Position numbers and translations under genes: made by a program. A DNA stretch of 64,000 nt from Megaustenia siamemsis (taxonomy: Eukaryota > Mollusca > Gastropoda > Stylommatophora > Ariophantidae): assembly GCA_032433765.1 (NCBI GenBank), contig JAVIAB010000049.1, forward strand, positions 25,501,602 through 25,565,601. The letters run 5' to 3'. How positions within the stretch are numbered: the first letter of the stretch is position 1; every line of letters begins with the position of its first letter. A model generated the notes under the pieces. That model was not told the origin of the DNA and did no database searches. It saw nothing but the letters and a program-made list of their open reading frames with translations. Below, piece by piece: positions 22,801 through 33,084 of the stretch.

Positions 22801-23105
22801 AATACACAATAAAACAGAAGCAATATATAAAACACACAATAAAACAGATTATAAAACAGAAGCAATATATAAAACACACAATAAAACAGATTATAAAACA
22901 GAAGCAATATATAAAACACACAATAAAACAGATTATAAAACAGAAGCAATATATAAAACACACAATAAAACAGATTATAAAACAGAAGCAATATATAAAA
23001 CACACAATAAAACAGATTATAAAACAGAAGCAATATATAAAACACACAATAAAACAGATTATAAAACAGAAGCAATATATAAAACACACAATAAAACAGA
23101 AATGC
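22797..23105. repeat. 42-bp minisatellite
   Basis: Seven near-identical units of GCAATATATAAAACACACAA, TAAAACAGATTATAAAACAGAA. The period is a multiple of three, so several frames stay open on both strands; these are not genes. Confidence 0.95.
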
Positions 23106-23144
23106 ACTACAATCAGTAAAATAGAAACATTCTTTTTGTACTGA

Positions 23145-23955
23145 TAACAGATCTACTTTACATCAAATAAAAAGAAATAGAGAAAACAACCGTACTAATG
23201 GCAGAAAATCCAGAAGGCCTACAACAACTAGTTAACAAAATAAACAAGACAAGCAGAGAATATGGATTGGAAAGAAATATTAAAAAGACTAAAGCTATGA
23301 TTATAAGCTGAGGAAACACACACAAAGTATACAGGTGGATATCAAAGAACATGGAAAGCACCTAGAAAGAATTCAAGAATATAGCTATCTTGGACATATA
23401 AAAAATGATGGAAAACGTAAGACAGAAATAAACAAAAAAAAGGAATGGCAAAAAGCAATTTTAACATGAAAAATATACTCGCATCAAAGCAAATAACAGC
23501 AGAACTAAAATTAGGAATTGTAAAACGTTATGTACTCTATATTTCTATATGGTGCAAAAACATGGACATTAAATAAGAAATCAGAGCAGAAAATTGGAGC
23601 CTTTGAAATGTGGATCTATAGGAACATGGGAGAATTGTGTGGATAGAAAAAAAAGACAAAACAAGGAAGTTCTGAATCAGCTGAAAATGAAAAAAAGAGA
23701 ACTATTTAACACAGTTCAAAAAAGGCAACTGAAATTGTTGGGACATGTAAAGAGATAATAATAATAGCCTTCTAAAAGTCATATTGGAAGGGAAGATACA
23801 AGGTAGACGAGGCAGAGGCAGACCAAGACTAAAGTGGACTAATAACATTTAATGGTGGAGAGGTGCTATGACAATGTGCACAATCAAGGCAAGAGACAGA
23901 ATAAATTGTGGTGCTCTATGGTAGTCAACCTTCGATGTGGAGATGGCACTCTAGT
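23145..23955 (+). mobile_element. LINE-C 3' half, degraded
   Basis: Frames read TVLMAENPEGLQQLVNKINK then REYGLERNIKKTKAMIIS (reverse transcriptase thumb start), a YLGH-like segment near 23385, then FRNMGELC, KKRELFNTVQKRQLKLLGHV and GRRGRGRPR. The 3' end matches the LINE-C 3' end at 47040-47070 (GGTGCTCTATGGTAGTCA). Multiple frameshifts. Confidence 0.75.
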
Positions 23956-24173
23956 GATAATGAAAGAAACAAAAATAAGTTATGGAGGCAAGTCACAGCA
24001 GCAGAACTGAGAGCTATCAGCGACCCACAGCAGATGGCTTGCGCCAGGATCAGTGAATCAGAACCATACTCCACCTCTTCGCGGTACCTCTAGAAACAGA
24101 CTAACCTGTCTAGTCTGGCCAAGCAAGCAGGTATCCAAGAAGGAAGACAAGGTCATATTAAAAAATATCACGC

Positions 24174-24305
24174 TGAAGTTGGATGTGCTGGGCCGAAAGT
24201 TGGATGTGCTGGGCCGAAAGTTGGATGTGTTGGGCCGAAAGTTGGATGTGTTGGGCCGAAAGTTGGATGTGTTGGGCCGAAAGTTGGATGTGTTGGGCCG
24301 AAAGA
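24174..24305. repeat. 21-bp minisatellite
   Basis: Six copies of GTTGGATGTGCTGGGCCGAA plus A. 23956-24173 and 24306-24590 have no recognisable feature. Confidence 0.95.
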
Positions 24306-24601
24306 CGCAAATATCACAGTTTTACTGCAAACCATGACACAACATATACACGTCACTTAACTTAAAGGCAAATGTTGAAGGGGTGTATTCCTGTAGTCAT
24401 CAGGTGAAAGCAAGCAAGTAAATAAGTTTTTACATTTTCACAGTTTAAATAACACATCAATCGACAAACCCAAGTTACCACAAAAGTCCTCCCCAAAGAA
24501 AAACAAACATAATAATATAATACCAAACACAACATAAACGTGAAAAGAGATGCTTTCCTGGCATTTAAATTTATTATTAATTTAATCCTGTAGTGAATTT
24601 T

Positions 24602-26164
24602 TTTTTTTTTTAATGACCAATAACAAGGCTGCTGGAGAGGATAAGTTAACAGCTGAGATCCTCAAGGCAATTGATAGCCATAATTTAATACATCTCCAAA
24701 AAATGTTCAACATCATTTGGAAAACAGAGAAGACGCCTCATAAATGGAAAAAAGGAATCATTGTTAAGATCCCAAAAAAGGGCAATCTTAGAGATTGTAA
24801 CAATTGGAGAGGCGTGACACTTTTGTCAGTTGCCTCAAAATTATTCTGTAAAATCATCCTAAATAGAATAAAGGATTCAATAGATACAGTAATGCGTGAA
24901 GAACAGGCTGGGTTTAGAAAAGGGAGAAGCTGTCTTGACCACATTTTCACTCTACGACTTATATTGGAGGAACACATTGAAAAGCTAAAACCTTTTGTAC
25001 TTAACTTCATCGACTTCAAAAAAGCATTTGATAGTATTCATAGAGATTCTTTGTGGAAAATTCTGAAGCAATATGGCTTACCATCAAAAATCATAAATAT
25101 TATCAAAGACATGTATGATGGTTACACATGTGCAGTTCGAACAGAGGAAGGACTGAGCGAATGTTTCCCAATAGAAACTGGGGTTAAACAAGGATGTATT
25201 TTATCGCCCTTGTTATTTGGAATTGTTATGGACTTCATAATGAAGAAATGCTGCACTGGTAATAAAGGCATCGAATGGATACAAGGAGACCATTTGGAGG
25301 ACCTGGACTTTGCTGATGACATAGTTCTCATCAGCAATCAGATAAAAACGATGCAGGAAAACACAAATGAACTATCATCAATAGCCAGCAAAATTGGGCT
25401 TGAGGTCAATCATGAAAAGACTAAAGTCATGAAAAGTTTAATTCCAACAAGTGACAAAATATACATGGAAAACAAACCAGTAGAAGAGATCGATCACTTC
25501 ATCTATCTTGGAAGTCACATTGATCGAGAAGGGGATACGAGCAAAGAAATTAGAATCAGACTGGCTAAAGCAGCAATGTCTTTCAGAAGCCTTGAAAAGT
25601 AGTGGAAATCAAAACTCATTAGCACAAACACAAAACTTAGGCTATTCAAATCAAATGTACTATCAACCCTTACGTATGCGTGTGAAAGCTGGAAAACAAC
25701 AAGAGATATAGAAACAAAGTTGAACGCATTCGAAAATAAATGTCTAAGGAAAATACTTGGTATAGAATGGAACGAATTCAAAACAAACGAGGAAATTAGA
25801 GAAATCGCCAATCAACCACTAATATCTTCAGTAATAAAGAAAAGACGATGGTCATACGTTGGACATGTGATGAGAAGAGATAATAATCGAATAGCAAAGC
25901 AAGCCCTCATATGGGAAACAACAGGTAAAAGAAAAAGAGGAAGACCCAGGGAGACACTGAGAAGAACATTGATGAGAGAGGCAAGAGCAGCAGGAATCGG
26001 CTCCCTCAATGAGATAGAACTGCTTGCACAGAACAGAGACAGATGGCGAGATTTGATAAAATATCTTTAAAAGAAAACTGCTAGAACAAAAATTCATATA
26101 GGAGAAGGTGTATCTTGGTCTACGCCCTATGGGCCGGTTACGGCTCGAAAGGTCAATAGATAGA
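24602..26164 (+). mobile_element. LINE-A, 5'-truncated copy with target duplication
   Basis: Starts within the reverse transcriptase and runs to the 3' end (GTCTACGCCCTATGGGCCGG, tail AATAGATAGATAG). The flanking duplication TAGTGAATTTT is at 24591-24601 and 26165-26175. It is nearly identical to the copy at 34255-39652, so both are recent. A T-run at 24602-24611 lies at the truncated 5' edge. Confidence 0.92.
24613..26070 (+). pseudogene. LINE-A reverse transcriptase and C-terminus, interrupted by TAG
   Basis: The reverse transcriptase reads NNKAAGEDKLTAEILKAID, then IPKKGNLRDCNNWRGVTLLS, EEQAGFRKGRSCLDHIFTLR, NFIDFKKAFDSIHRDSLWKI, GVKQGCILSPLLF and DLDFADDIVLISN (catalytic ADD). A TAG at 25600-25602 follows MSFRSLEK. 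After it the frame continues at once with WKSKLISTN, then LRKILGIEWNEFKTNEEIRE, RRWSYVGHVMRRDNNRIAKQ and GKRKRGRPRETLRRT. The start codon and endonuclease are missing because of truncation. The APE endonuclease/RT layout resembles RTE-like (CFDP2-type) elements; the exact clade is uncertain. Confidence 0.9.
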
Positions 26165-26281
26165 TAGTGAATTTTACATAGTAGCACTACAGGATTATCT
26201 TTTTTCTTTTATTTTCAGTTCTATTTTTGTCCATTTAATTATTTTAACTATCTCCAGCTTTACTGCAGCATAATTTGTTAC

Positions 26282-26359
26282 CTTTAGGCAGCCCAGTTGA
26301 GCCGCTGGTGTACATGATCACAGCTATATCATTCTCCTTGGGTTTCTCTGGTACAACAT
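26282..26359 (-). CDS. ACSL3/4: ACSL exon 6: AMP-binding P-loop
   Basis: 78 nt with acceptor CTCTTGTAG|ATGTTG and donor CTAAAG|GTAACA, entering and leaving in phase 1. It encodes VVPEKPKENDIAVIMYTSGS followed by TGLPK. YTSGSTG-PK is the ATP/AMP-binding signature of the adenylate-forming enzyme superfamily, so this exon holds a catalytic core motif. A 73-bp tandem array starts about 70 bp upstream of its acceptor. The next exon in phase is missing from the window. Confidence 0.95.
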
Positions 26360-26424
26360 CTACAAGAGAAAGATATTGACTATTTGAATGTGAAAGGATT
26401 GTTGGTCAAGTTTTCTTTTTCTTC

Positions 26425-28258
26425 TTAGCATTCACTCATGAAGTAACCATGTGTGTGTAATATGTCATTAGTTTATGGCAGAGCTGTGCCTTTCAGCCCC
26501 ACACATTCACTCATGAAATAACCGTGTGTGTAATATGTCATTAGTTTATGGCAGAGCTGTGCCTTTCAGCCCCACACATTCACTCATGAAATAACCGTGT
26601 GTGTAATATGTCACTAGTTTATGGCAGAGCTGTGCCTTTCAGCCCCACACATTCACTCATGAAATAACCGTGTGTGTAATATGTCATTAGTTTATGGCAG
26701 AGCTGTGCCTTTCAGCCCCACACATTCACTCATGAAATAACCGTGTGTGTAATATGTCATTAGTTTATGGCAGAGCTGTGCCTTTCAGCCCCACACATTC
26801 ACTCATGAAATAACCGTGTGTGTAATATGTCATTAGTTTATGGCAGAGCTGTGCCTTTCAGCCCCACACATTCACTCATGAAATAACCGTGTGTGTAATA
26901 TGTCATTAGTTTATGGCAGAGCTGTGCCTTTCAGCCCCACACATTCACTCATGAAGTAACCGTGTGTGTAATATGTCATTAGTTTATGGCAGAGCTGTGC
27001 CTTTCAGCCCCACACATTCACTCATGAAGTAACCGTGTGTGTAATATGTCATTAGTTTATGGCAGAGCTGTGCCTTTCAGCCCCACACATTCACTCATGA
27101 AGTAACCGTGTGTGTAATATGTCATTAGTTTATGGCAGAGCTGTGCCTTTCAGCCCCACACATTCACTCATGAAATAACCGTGTGTGTAATATGTCATTA
27201 GTTTATGGCAGAGCTGTGCCTTTCAGCCCCACACATTCACTCATGAAATAACCGTGTGTGTAATATGTCATTAGTTTATGGCAGAGCTGTGCCTTTCAGC
27301 CCCACACATTCACTCATGAAATAACCGTGTGTGTAATATGTCACTAGTTTATGGCAGAGCTGTGCCTTTCAGCCCCACACATTCACTCATGAAGTAACCG
27401 TGTGTGTAATATGTCACTAGTTTATGGCAGAGCTGTGCCTTTCAGCCCCACACATTCACTCATGAAATAACCGTGTGTGTAATATGTCACTAGTTTATGG
27501 CAGAGCTGTGCCTTTTAGCCCCACACATTCACTCATGAAATAACCGTGTGTGTAATATGTCATTAGTTTATGGCAGAGCTGTGCCTTTCAGCCCCACACA
27601 TTCACTCATGAAATAACTATGTGTGTAATATGTCATTAGTTTATGGCAGAGCTGTGCCTTTCAGCCCCACACATTCACTCATGAAATAACCGTGTGTGTA
27701 ATATGTCATTAGTTTATGGCAGAGCTGTGCCTTTCAGCCCCACACATTCACTCATGAAATAACCGTGTGTGTAATATGTCATTAGTTTATGGCAGAGCTG
27801 TGCCTTTCAGCCCCACACATTCACTCATGAAATAACCGTGTGTGTAATATGTCATTAGTTTATGGCAGAGCTATGCCTTTCAGCCCCACACATTCACTCA
27901 TGAAATAACCGTGTGTGTAATATGTCATTAGTTTATGGCAGAGCTGTGCCTTTCAGCCCCACACATTCACTCATGAAATAACCGTGTGTGTAATATGTCA
28001 CTAGTTTATGGCAGAGCTGTGCCTTTCAGCCCCACACATTCACTCATGAAGTAACCGTGTGTGTAATATGTCACTAGTTTATGGCAGAGCTGTGCCTTTC
28101 AGCCCCACACATTCACTCATGAAGTAACCGTGTGTGTAATATGTCACTAGTTTATGGCAGAGCTATGCCTTTCAGCCCCACACATTCACTCATGAAGTAA
28201 CCGTGTGTGTAATATGTCACTAGTTTATGGCAGAGCTGTGCCTTTCGGCCCCACACAT
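26425..28258. repeat. 73-bp minisatellite upstream of exon 6
   Basis: About 25 copies of ATTCACTCATGAAATAACCG, TGTGTGTAATATGTCATTAG, TTTATGGCAGAGCTGTGCCT, TTCAGCCCCACAC. Only a few variant positions (AAATAA/AAGTAA; CATTAG/CACTAG), so it is highly homogenised. Confidence 0.96.
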
Positions 28259-28500
28259 TTGTCTTCAGCAAGGATGGATAGATTTGCGTAACAATTTTTT
28301 GCCCAGATGGCAGCCATTTTGGCCTGCTCTTTTTTTACTTTAAACTGCTGCGGGTTCTTTAATGTGTGTGAGAGCAGAACTATTTTGGCTGTTTTTTGAG
28401 AGGACAAGATATCGAATCTACTACCCAGAGACTGGGGGAGAGTAAAGTTATGGAAAACCAAGGGTTAGATTTGTTAACCGCCTAGTCCCTTGTTGTTCAT
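28259..28500. repeat. R1-related repeat fragment
   Basis: Same order of blocks as 19680-19824 plus 20406-20470: CTGCGGGTTCTTTAATGTG, TTTTTTGAGAGGACAAG, CTACCCAGAGACTGGGGG. Shows the uninterrupted form of the sequence that the LINE at 19825 split. Confidence 0.65.
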
Positions 28501-28514
28501 GTTGAAATTAAGAA

Positions 28515-28763
28515 AAAGTAAATAGTCCGGTCATACCACGTGGCATATAGGGCATATGATGTTAATGCCCTTTCTATTTTTAATAGACTTTCAAAACTGT
28601 ATGTTTGAGGTTATGTGGTTGGTCTGTGCCACTTTACTTTCCCAGAAAAAAAATATGGCACTCATTTAAGGCTGGGTGAACCTGGAAGCTGTCAATCAGT
28701 ATCGAACCAGACCCCTTGTCCTTAGTGGCCCAGTTCATTCTCACTGAGCTACTGCGACCTCCA
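28515..28763 (-). mobile_element. SINE-1 copy
   Basis: The minus strand starts TGGAGGTCGCAGTAGCTCAGTG and has the degraded B box GGTTCGATACTGATTG. The body has GGTTCACCCAGCCTTAAATG and TTTTCTGGGAAAGTAAAG, and the 3' end is ATATGCCACGTGGTATGACC. Confidence 0.8.
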
Positions 28764-29030
28764 GTTGTTCAGGTAATCAGATGAAATATGGAAGACTGTT
28801 GAGGTAATCAGGTGAAATATGGGAGATTGTTGAGGTAATCAGGTGAAATATGGGAGATTGTAATGTAATAAATTCAAGTGTAACGCACAGAAATGAGAGG
28901 TATGGTCATGCAAGCAAGTTTCACTGATAATCAGAAGAGTGAGAGGTGTGGTCATGCAAGCAAGTTTCACTGATAATCAGAAGAGTGAGAGTTATGGTCA
29001 TGCAAGCAAGTTTCACTGATAATCAGACGA
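28764..29030. repeat. Two short tandem repeats
   Basis: Three copies of TGAGGTAATCAGGTGAAATATGGGAGATTG-like units (28770-28860) and three copies of a 43-bp unit containing GTCATGCAAGCAAGTTTCAC (28890-29030). Confidence 0.8.
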
Positions 29031-29235
29031 GGAGATGTGGGCCAAGTAATGAGAAGCAGTAAATCACAAAGCAAGCTCTCAAATGGAAAAACATTGAGAA
29101 GAGAGGGAGAGATAACAACCATTGACTGAATAGCTCACCTAGAATAGAGATCTCTAATGTGTGAACATTGTGTCCTGAATGATAACACTGGAAGATTGCA
29201 AGATGGGAGATGGAGCTCAAATTTGAGTCCATTGT
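29030..29235 (+). mobile_element. Degraded LINE-A-like fragment
   Basis: Weak match to the LINE-A C-terminus: GGGCCAAGTAATGAGAAG, then CACAAAGCAAGCTCTCAAAT and GGAAAAACATTGAGAAGAGA. No frame survives. Confidence 0.45.
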
Positions 29236-29420
29236 TTGGAAATGTTTGGTAACATATGCCTCCAGAGATCAAGTATGTGCATGCACATATGGACAAAATT
29301 CAATGAGAGCCAACAGACATTATGACTCCAACAGTCCATTAATACTAAATGTAACATATATTCAATGAGAGCCAACAGACATTATGACTCTAATAGTCCA
29401 TCAATATTAAATGTGACATA

Positions 29421-30756
29421 ATACGGGAGGTCAAAAAGTAATGCACACCAATTTTTTTCTCGGCTAATAATAAAGATAGGAATATGAAATTTTGCACACT
29501 TGGAATATGACATGTTCCAATTATGTGTACCAAATTGCACAGCATTCTGAAAAATATTACGCAATCTATGAACCGTTAAAATGGAGCTTGTCAACAATGT
29601 CCGTTACAAACAGCGAATTGTCATAGAATTTCTGGTTGCGGAAAAAGAAACTGTGGCAAACATTCATAAACGACTGTGTGCAGTGTACAAATGTTCTGCA
29701 GTCGATAGGAGCACAGTTAGTCGCTGGGTTCAGAGAATTAAAGCTGCAGAAAGTGTACGAGTGGAGCTGCATGATTTACCGCGTTCTGGACGTGTTGCCT
29801 CGGCTACCAGCACAGACATGTTAAACCGGGCTGATGCCATTATTCGTAAGGATAGGCGTATCACTAGTCAGCAATTGGCATTGCAGCTTACAGTCAGCAA
29901 GGGAAGTGCAATCGCAATTTTTAAAACTCTCGGATATTCAAAGATTTGCGCTCGATGGGTTCCTCGGTGCCTAACAAATGATCACAGAGTTCAAAGGAAA
30001 ACATTCTGTTCTGAATTGTTGGAGCGTTTCGGTGTTGAAGGAGAAATGTTTTGTCAAAAATTGTTACCGGTGACGAAACGTGGGCACATTATTATGAGCC
30101 TGAAACAAAAATGCAGTCAATGGAATGGTATCATCCGCAGTCACCAAAAAGAAAAAAATTCAAAACATCTCCATCAGCCGGAAAGGTGATGATCACTGTC
30201 TTCTGGGACATTGATGGTGTGATTCTTGTTGATGTAATGACAAGAGGTGAGACAATCAACTCGACAGCTTACATCAATACACTGACAAAACTCAAAAATC
30301 GGTTCCACAGAGTTCGGCCTAATAAGCCATCTGCAGATTTGTTGCTTCAACATGACAATGCATGCCCTCACACAAGTCTGGTAACACGGGAAGCAATCAA
30401 CAAATTTGGTTGGACTGTACTGCCCCATCCTCCTTACAGCCCTGATCTGGCTCCCTCAGATTTCCATCTGTTTGGACCACTCAAAAAATTCCTGCGTGGG
30501 ACACACTTTGACAATGATGAGGATGTGATCCGTGCAGTTAAAAAATGGCTACACGAGCAGGACAAAACTTGGTACAAACGAGGCATTCATGACCTAGTTT
30601 CGCGTTGGCGTACGGCAATACGCTTGGACGGAGATTATGTTGAAAAATAGGTAGTGTAAAGGGGATGTTCAGCTACAATCTGTGAAAATTTCACACATTT
30701 TGCCCAAATAGTTTCCGAGAAAAAATTGGTGTGCATTACTTTTTGACCTCCCTACG
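29421..30756 (+). mobile_element. Mariner transposon, 1336 bp
   Basis: Terminal inverted repeats share GGGAGGTCAAAAAGTAATGC, ACACCAATTTTTT and CTCGG, left at 29425 onward and right ending at 30752. A TA lies on each side (29419-29420 and 30757-30758), and the array unit ACATATATTCAATG is cleanly restored when the element is left out. Length and TA target are typical of mariner. Confidence 0.93.
29581..30650 (+). pseudogene. Mariner transposase with one frameshift
   Basis: N-terminal part (29581 to about 30050): MELVNNVRYKQRIVIEFLVA, two helix-turn-helix regions (ANIHKRL; ITSQQLALQLTVSKGSA). C-terminal part, in another frame (about 30050-30650): KIVTGDETWAHYYEPE, LLQHDNACPHTS, PPYSPDLAPSDFHLFGPLKK. 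The three catalytic aspartates (TGDE, HDNA, APSD) are present with 34 residues between the second and third, the mariner DD34D layout. A single frameshift near 30045-30060 separates the halves. The usual length is about 345-355 residues. The frame break makes this copy inactive as it stands. Confidence 0.92.
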
Positions 30757-31034
30757 TATATTCAATGAGAGTCAACAGACATCATGACTCTAGGTCCATC
30801 AATATTAAATGTAACATATATTCAATGAGAGCCAACAGACATCATGACTCTAGGTCCATCAATATTAAATGTAACATATATTCAATGAGAGCCAACAGAT
30901 ATCATGACTCTAGGTCCATCAATATTAATTGTAACATATTTTCAATGAGAGCCAATAGACATCATGGCTCCAACAATTCATAAAACTAAATGTAACATAC
31001 ATTTAATGAGAGCCAATAAACATCATGGCTTAAT

Positions 31035-31495
31035 AGTCCATAAAGGCCAAAAAAATGATGATTGTTTCTTTCTAATATTTAAATTAGCTCTCTTTTCACT
31101 TTGGTCTCTTTCAAAACGTTTTCATTACTCTTCTCAATTGCCCATGGTATTCTCAACATTCCTCTGTAAAACCACAATTCTACAGCCTCCAGTGATTTTT
31201 TTTTTTTATGTTGTCCATGATTCACATTCATGTGTTAAGACTGGTTCTATATAACATTTAAGAACTCTTTTTCTTGTTTCTATTGTCAAAAATGGATTGC
31301 ACAGTAACTTCCTCATTTTTTGGAAAACTACTTTTGTCTGAGCTATTCTGCATCTCACCTCTGTTGTACATCTTACCATCTGAGGTTAACATTGTTCCCT
31401 GATATTTACAATCATTTATCTATTTTAATATTGTCCCACTCGTCTTTATTGTGCATTACATTTCTTCTTTTCATGTAAAACAACTGTCCTTTGTG
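31035..31495 (-). mobile_element. LINE-B fragment next to ACSL exon 5
   Basis: Minus-strand LINE-B C-terminal region, parallel to 31970-32420: TTAGAAAGAAACAATCATCA, the block opposite CCTCTGTAAAACCACAATTC, AGAACTCTTTTTCTTGTTTC and CTTCCTCATTTTTTGG. Frames broken. Its edge lies within a few bases of the exon 5 donor. Confidence 0.75.
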
Positions 31496-31501
31496 ACTTA
31501 C

Positions 31502-31652
31502 TATTGACGGGCAAAGCTCCAAGAGCTTCCACCTCTTGCATAGACATAATTTTGATTCCATCTGGTACTTTCAGATTAGTGCTGACAAGCTTTGTCTTGG
31601 AGCAGTCCAACACAATGACATGGCTAACCTTGGGTGTGTTAGGTAGGACTTC
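31502..31652 (-). CDS. ACSL3/4: ACSL exon 5
   Basis: 151 nt (50 codons plus one base). Acceptor TTCTTCACAG|GAAGTCC, donor CAATA|GTAAGT. It encodes EVLPNTPKVSHVIVLD, then a basic linker, then SMQEVEALGALPVN. This matches the region between the ELL block and the AMP-binding loop; the SMQ-VE-LG stretch is typical of ACSL4. Phase 1 at the end fits the AT that begins exon 6. LINE-B debris presses against both sides (31035-31495 and 31786 onward). Confidence 0.92.
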
Positions 31653-31699
31653 CTGTGAAGAAATCAATCAGATAAACATAGACTTAAAAAAAGAAGAAG

Positions 31700-31785
31700 A
31701 AAAGAAAAGAATCTCATCATGCCACATTGGCATATAGGGAATATGGTATAAGTGCTCACATTTGGCATACTATTGGTATTCATTA
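31700..31785 (-). mobile_element. SINE-1 3' remnant
   Basis: Contains TCATGCCACATTGGCATATAGGG-like sequence (ATGCCACATTGGCATATAGG) and GGTATAAGTGCTCACATTTG, matching the 3' end of SINE-1. The head is missing. Confidence 0.5.
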
Positions 31786-33066
31786 TCAAGTACCAAGCCT
31801 GCTGGCATAGGTGATCATGACTCCCCACAACTTTTGATCTTGACAGTTATTTACAATTTCCGTTGTTGACCTTCTGCCACTCCATTCTCTTAGCTGTCTG
31901 GTATCTTTTCTCTTTGCTTCCCTCTATCTCTTCGTCCCTCAATTTTCCAATTGTTACAATATATTCCAGCTGTTCCCTTCTCATTATATGGCCAAAAAAT
32001 AATGATTGTATCTTCCTAATATTGGAAATTAGTTCTCTTTTTGCTTTCGTCTCTTTCAGAATGTTTTCATTTCTCTCCTTAGCTGTCCATGGTATTCTCA
32101 ATATTCTTCTGTAAAACCACATTTCTACACCCACCAGTGATTTTCTTGTCTGTTGTCCTATTGTCCATGATTCATATCCATATGATATGTCTGGCTTTAC
32201 ATAATATTTAAGAACTCTTTTTCTTGTTTCTATTGTCAAATATGGATTGCAGTAACTTCCTCATTTTTTGGAAAGCTACTTTTGCCTGAGCCATTCTGCA
32301 TCTCACCTCTTTTGTACATCTACCATCTGAGGTTATTTTGTTCCCTGATATTTACATTCATTTACCTGTTTTAATATTGCTCCACTTGTCTTTGTTGTGC
32401 ATTGTGGTGATGTCTTTTTCTTTATTGTTACCATTACTTGTCTTTTTACTATTCATGCTGAGTCCTATATTTTTGCTTTCTTTCACTATAATGTCCAACA
32501 TTTCTTGTAACTCATTTTCACTCTTAGCAATTAAGACTGTATCATCAGCATACCTTAGATTATTTATATTATGATCTCCAATTGTTATTCCAGGCATGCC
32601 CCTTATGGATCTTAAAATAATCTCACTAAACATATTAAACACCAAATCTGGTGACAGCACACAACCTTGCCTAACACCCTGTTTTATTTGTTGAAACATT
32701 TCCAATTGATTTCTAGTTCTGTTTGTTGCCAGTACATGTTCTTTATTATTCATAGATCTTTGCTGACTATGTTTATGTCTTCTAAAATTTTGATTATTTC
32801 TTGGTGCTTTACTTTGTCAAATGCTTTGGTATAATCTATAAAACATAGGTATAGATCTGTTTTCACCTCTATTGCTCTTTCTATTAAAGATTTTATGATG
32901 TATTTGGCACTGTTCGTTCCATTACCTTCAACAAAACCACACTGTTCATCACTAATTTCTGGAATGATTTTGTTTCGCACTCTTCGCATGATGATTCTTA
33001 GTAATATCTTAGTCATGTGACTCATAAGGCTTATTGTGCGATGATCGTCGCACTCAATCACACAAG
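31786..33066 (-). mobile_element. LINE-B, 5'-truncated
   Basis: Minus strand. The reverse transcriptase reads IECDDHRTISLMSHMTKILL, EISDEQCGFVEGNGT, DLYLCFIDYTKAFDKVKHQE, FQQIKQGVRQGCVLSPDLVF and NLRYADDTVLIAKSENELQE (catalytic YADD). The C-terminal part (31847-32239) reads MTIETRKRVLKYYVKPDISY, WFYRRILRIPWTAKE and FFGHIMRREQLEYIVTIGK. The 3' end is GCCAGCAGGCTTGGTACTTG. Two or more frame breaks. Its 5' edge touches the 30-bp array. Confidence 0.88.
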
Positions 33067-33084
33067 ATTTCTTTGGTAGAGCTA

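Larger units (their letters stand above)
29296..31030. repeat. About 60-bp minisatellite split by mariner
   Basis: Units containing TTCAATGAGAGCCAACAGAC, ATTATGACTC and AATATTAAATGTAACATATA at 29296-29420 and again at 30757-31030. The mariner element fills 29421-30756. Confidence 0.9.

Noticed and set aside
22688..23144. Hydrophobic YCFCFIICFIVCFI repeats, as a possible membrane protein
   Set aside because: Minus-strand translation of the 42-bp array; the plus strand is open too. Composition comes from the A/T-rich unit.
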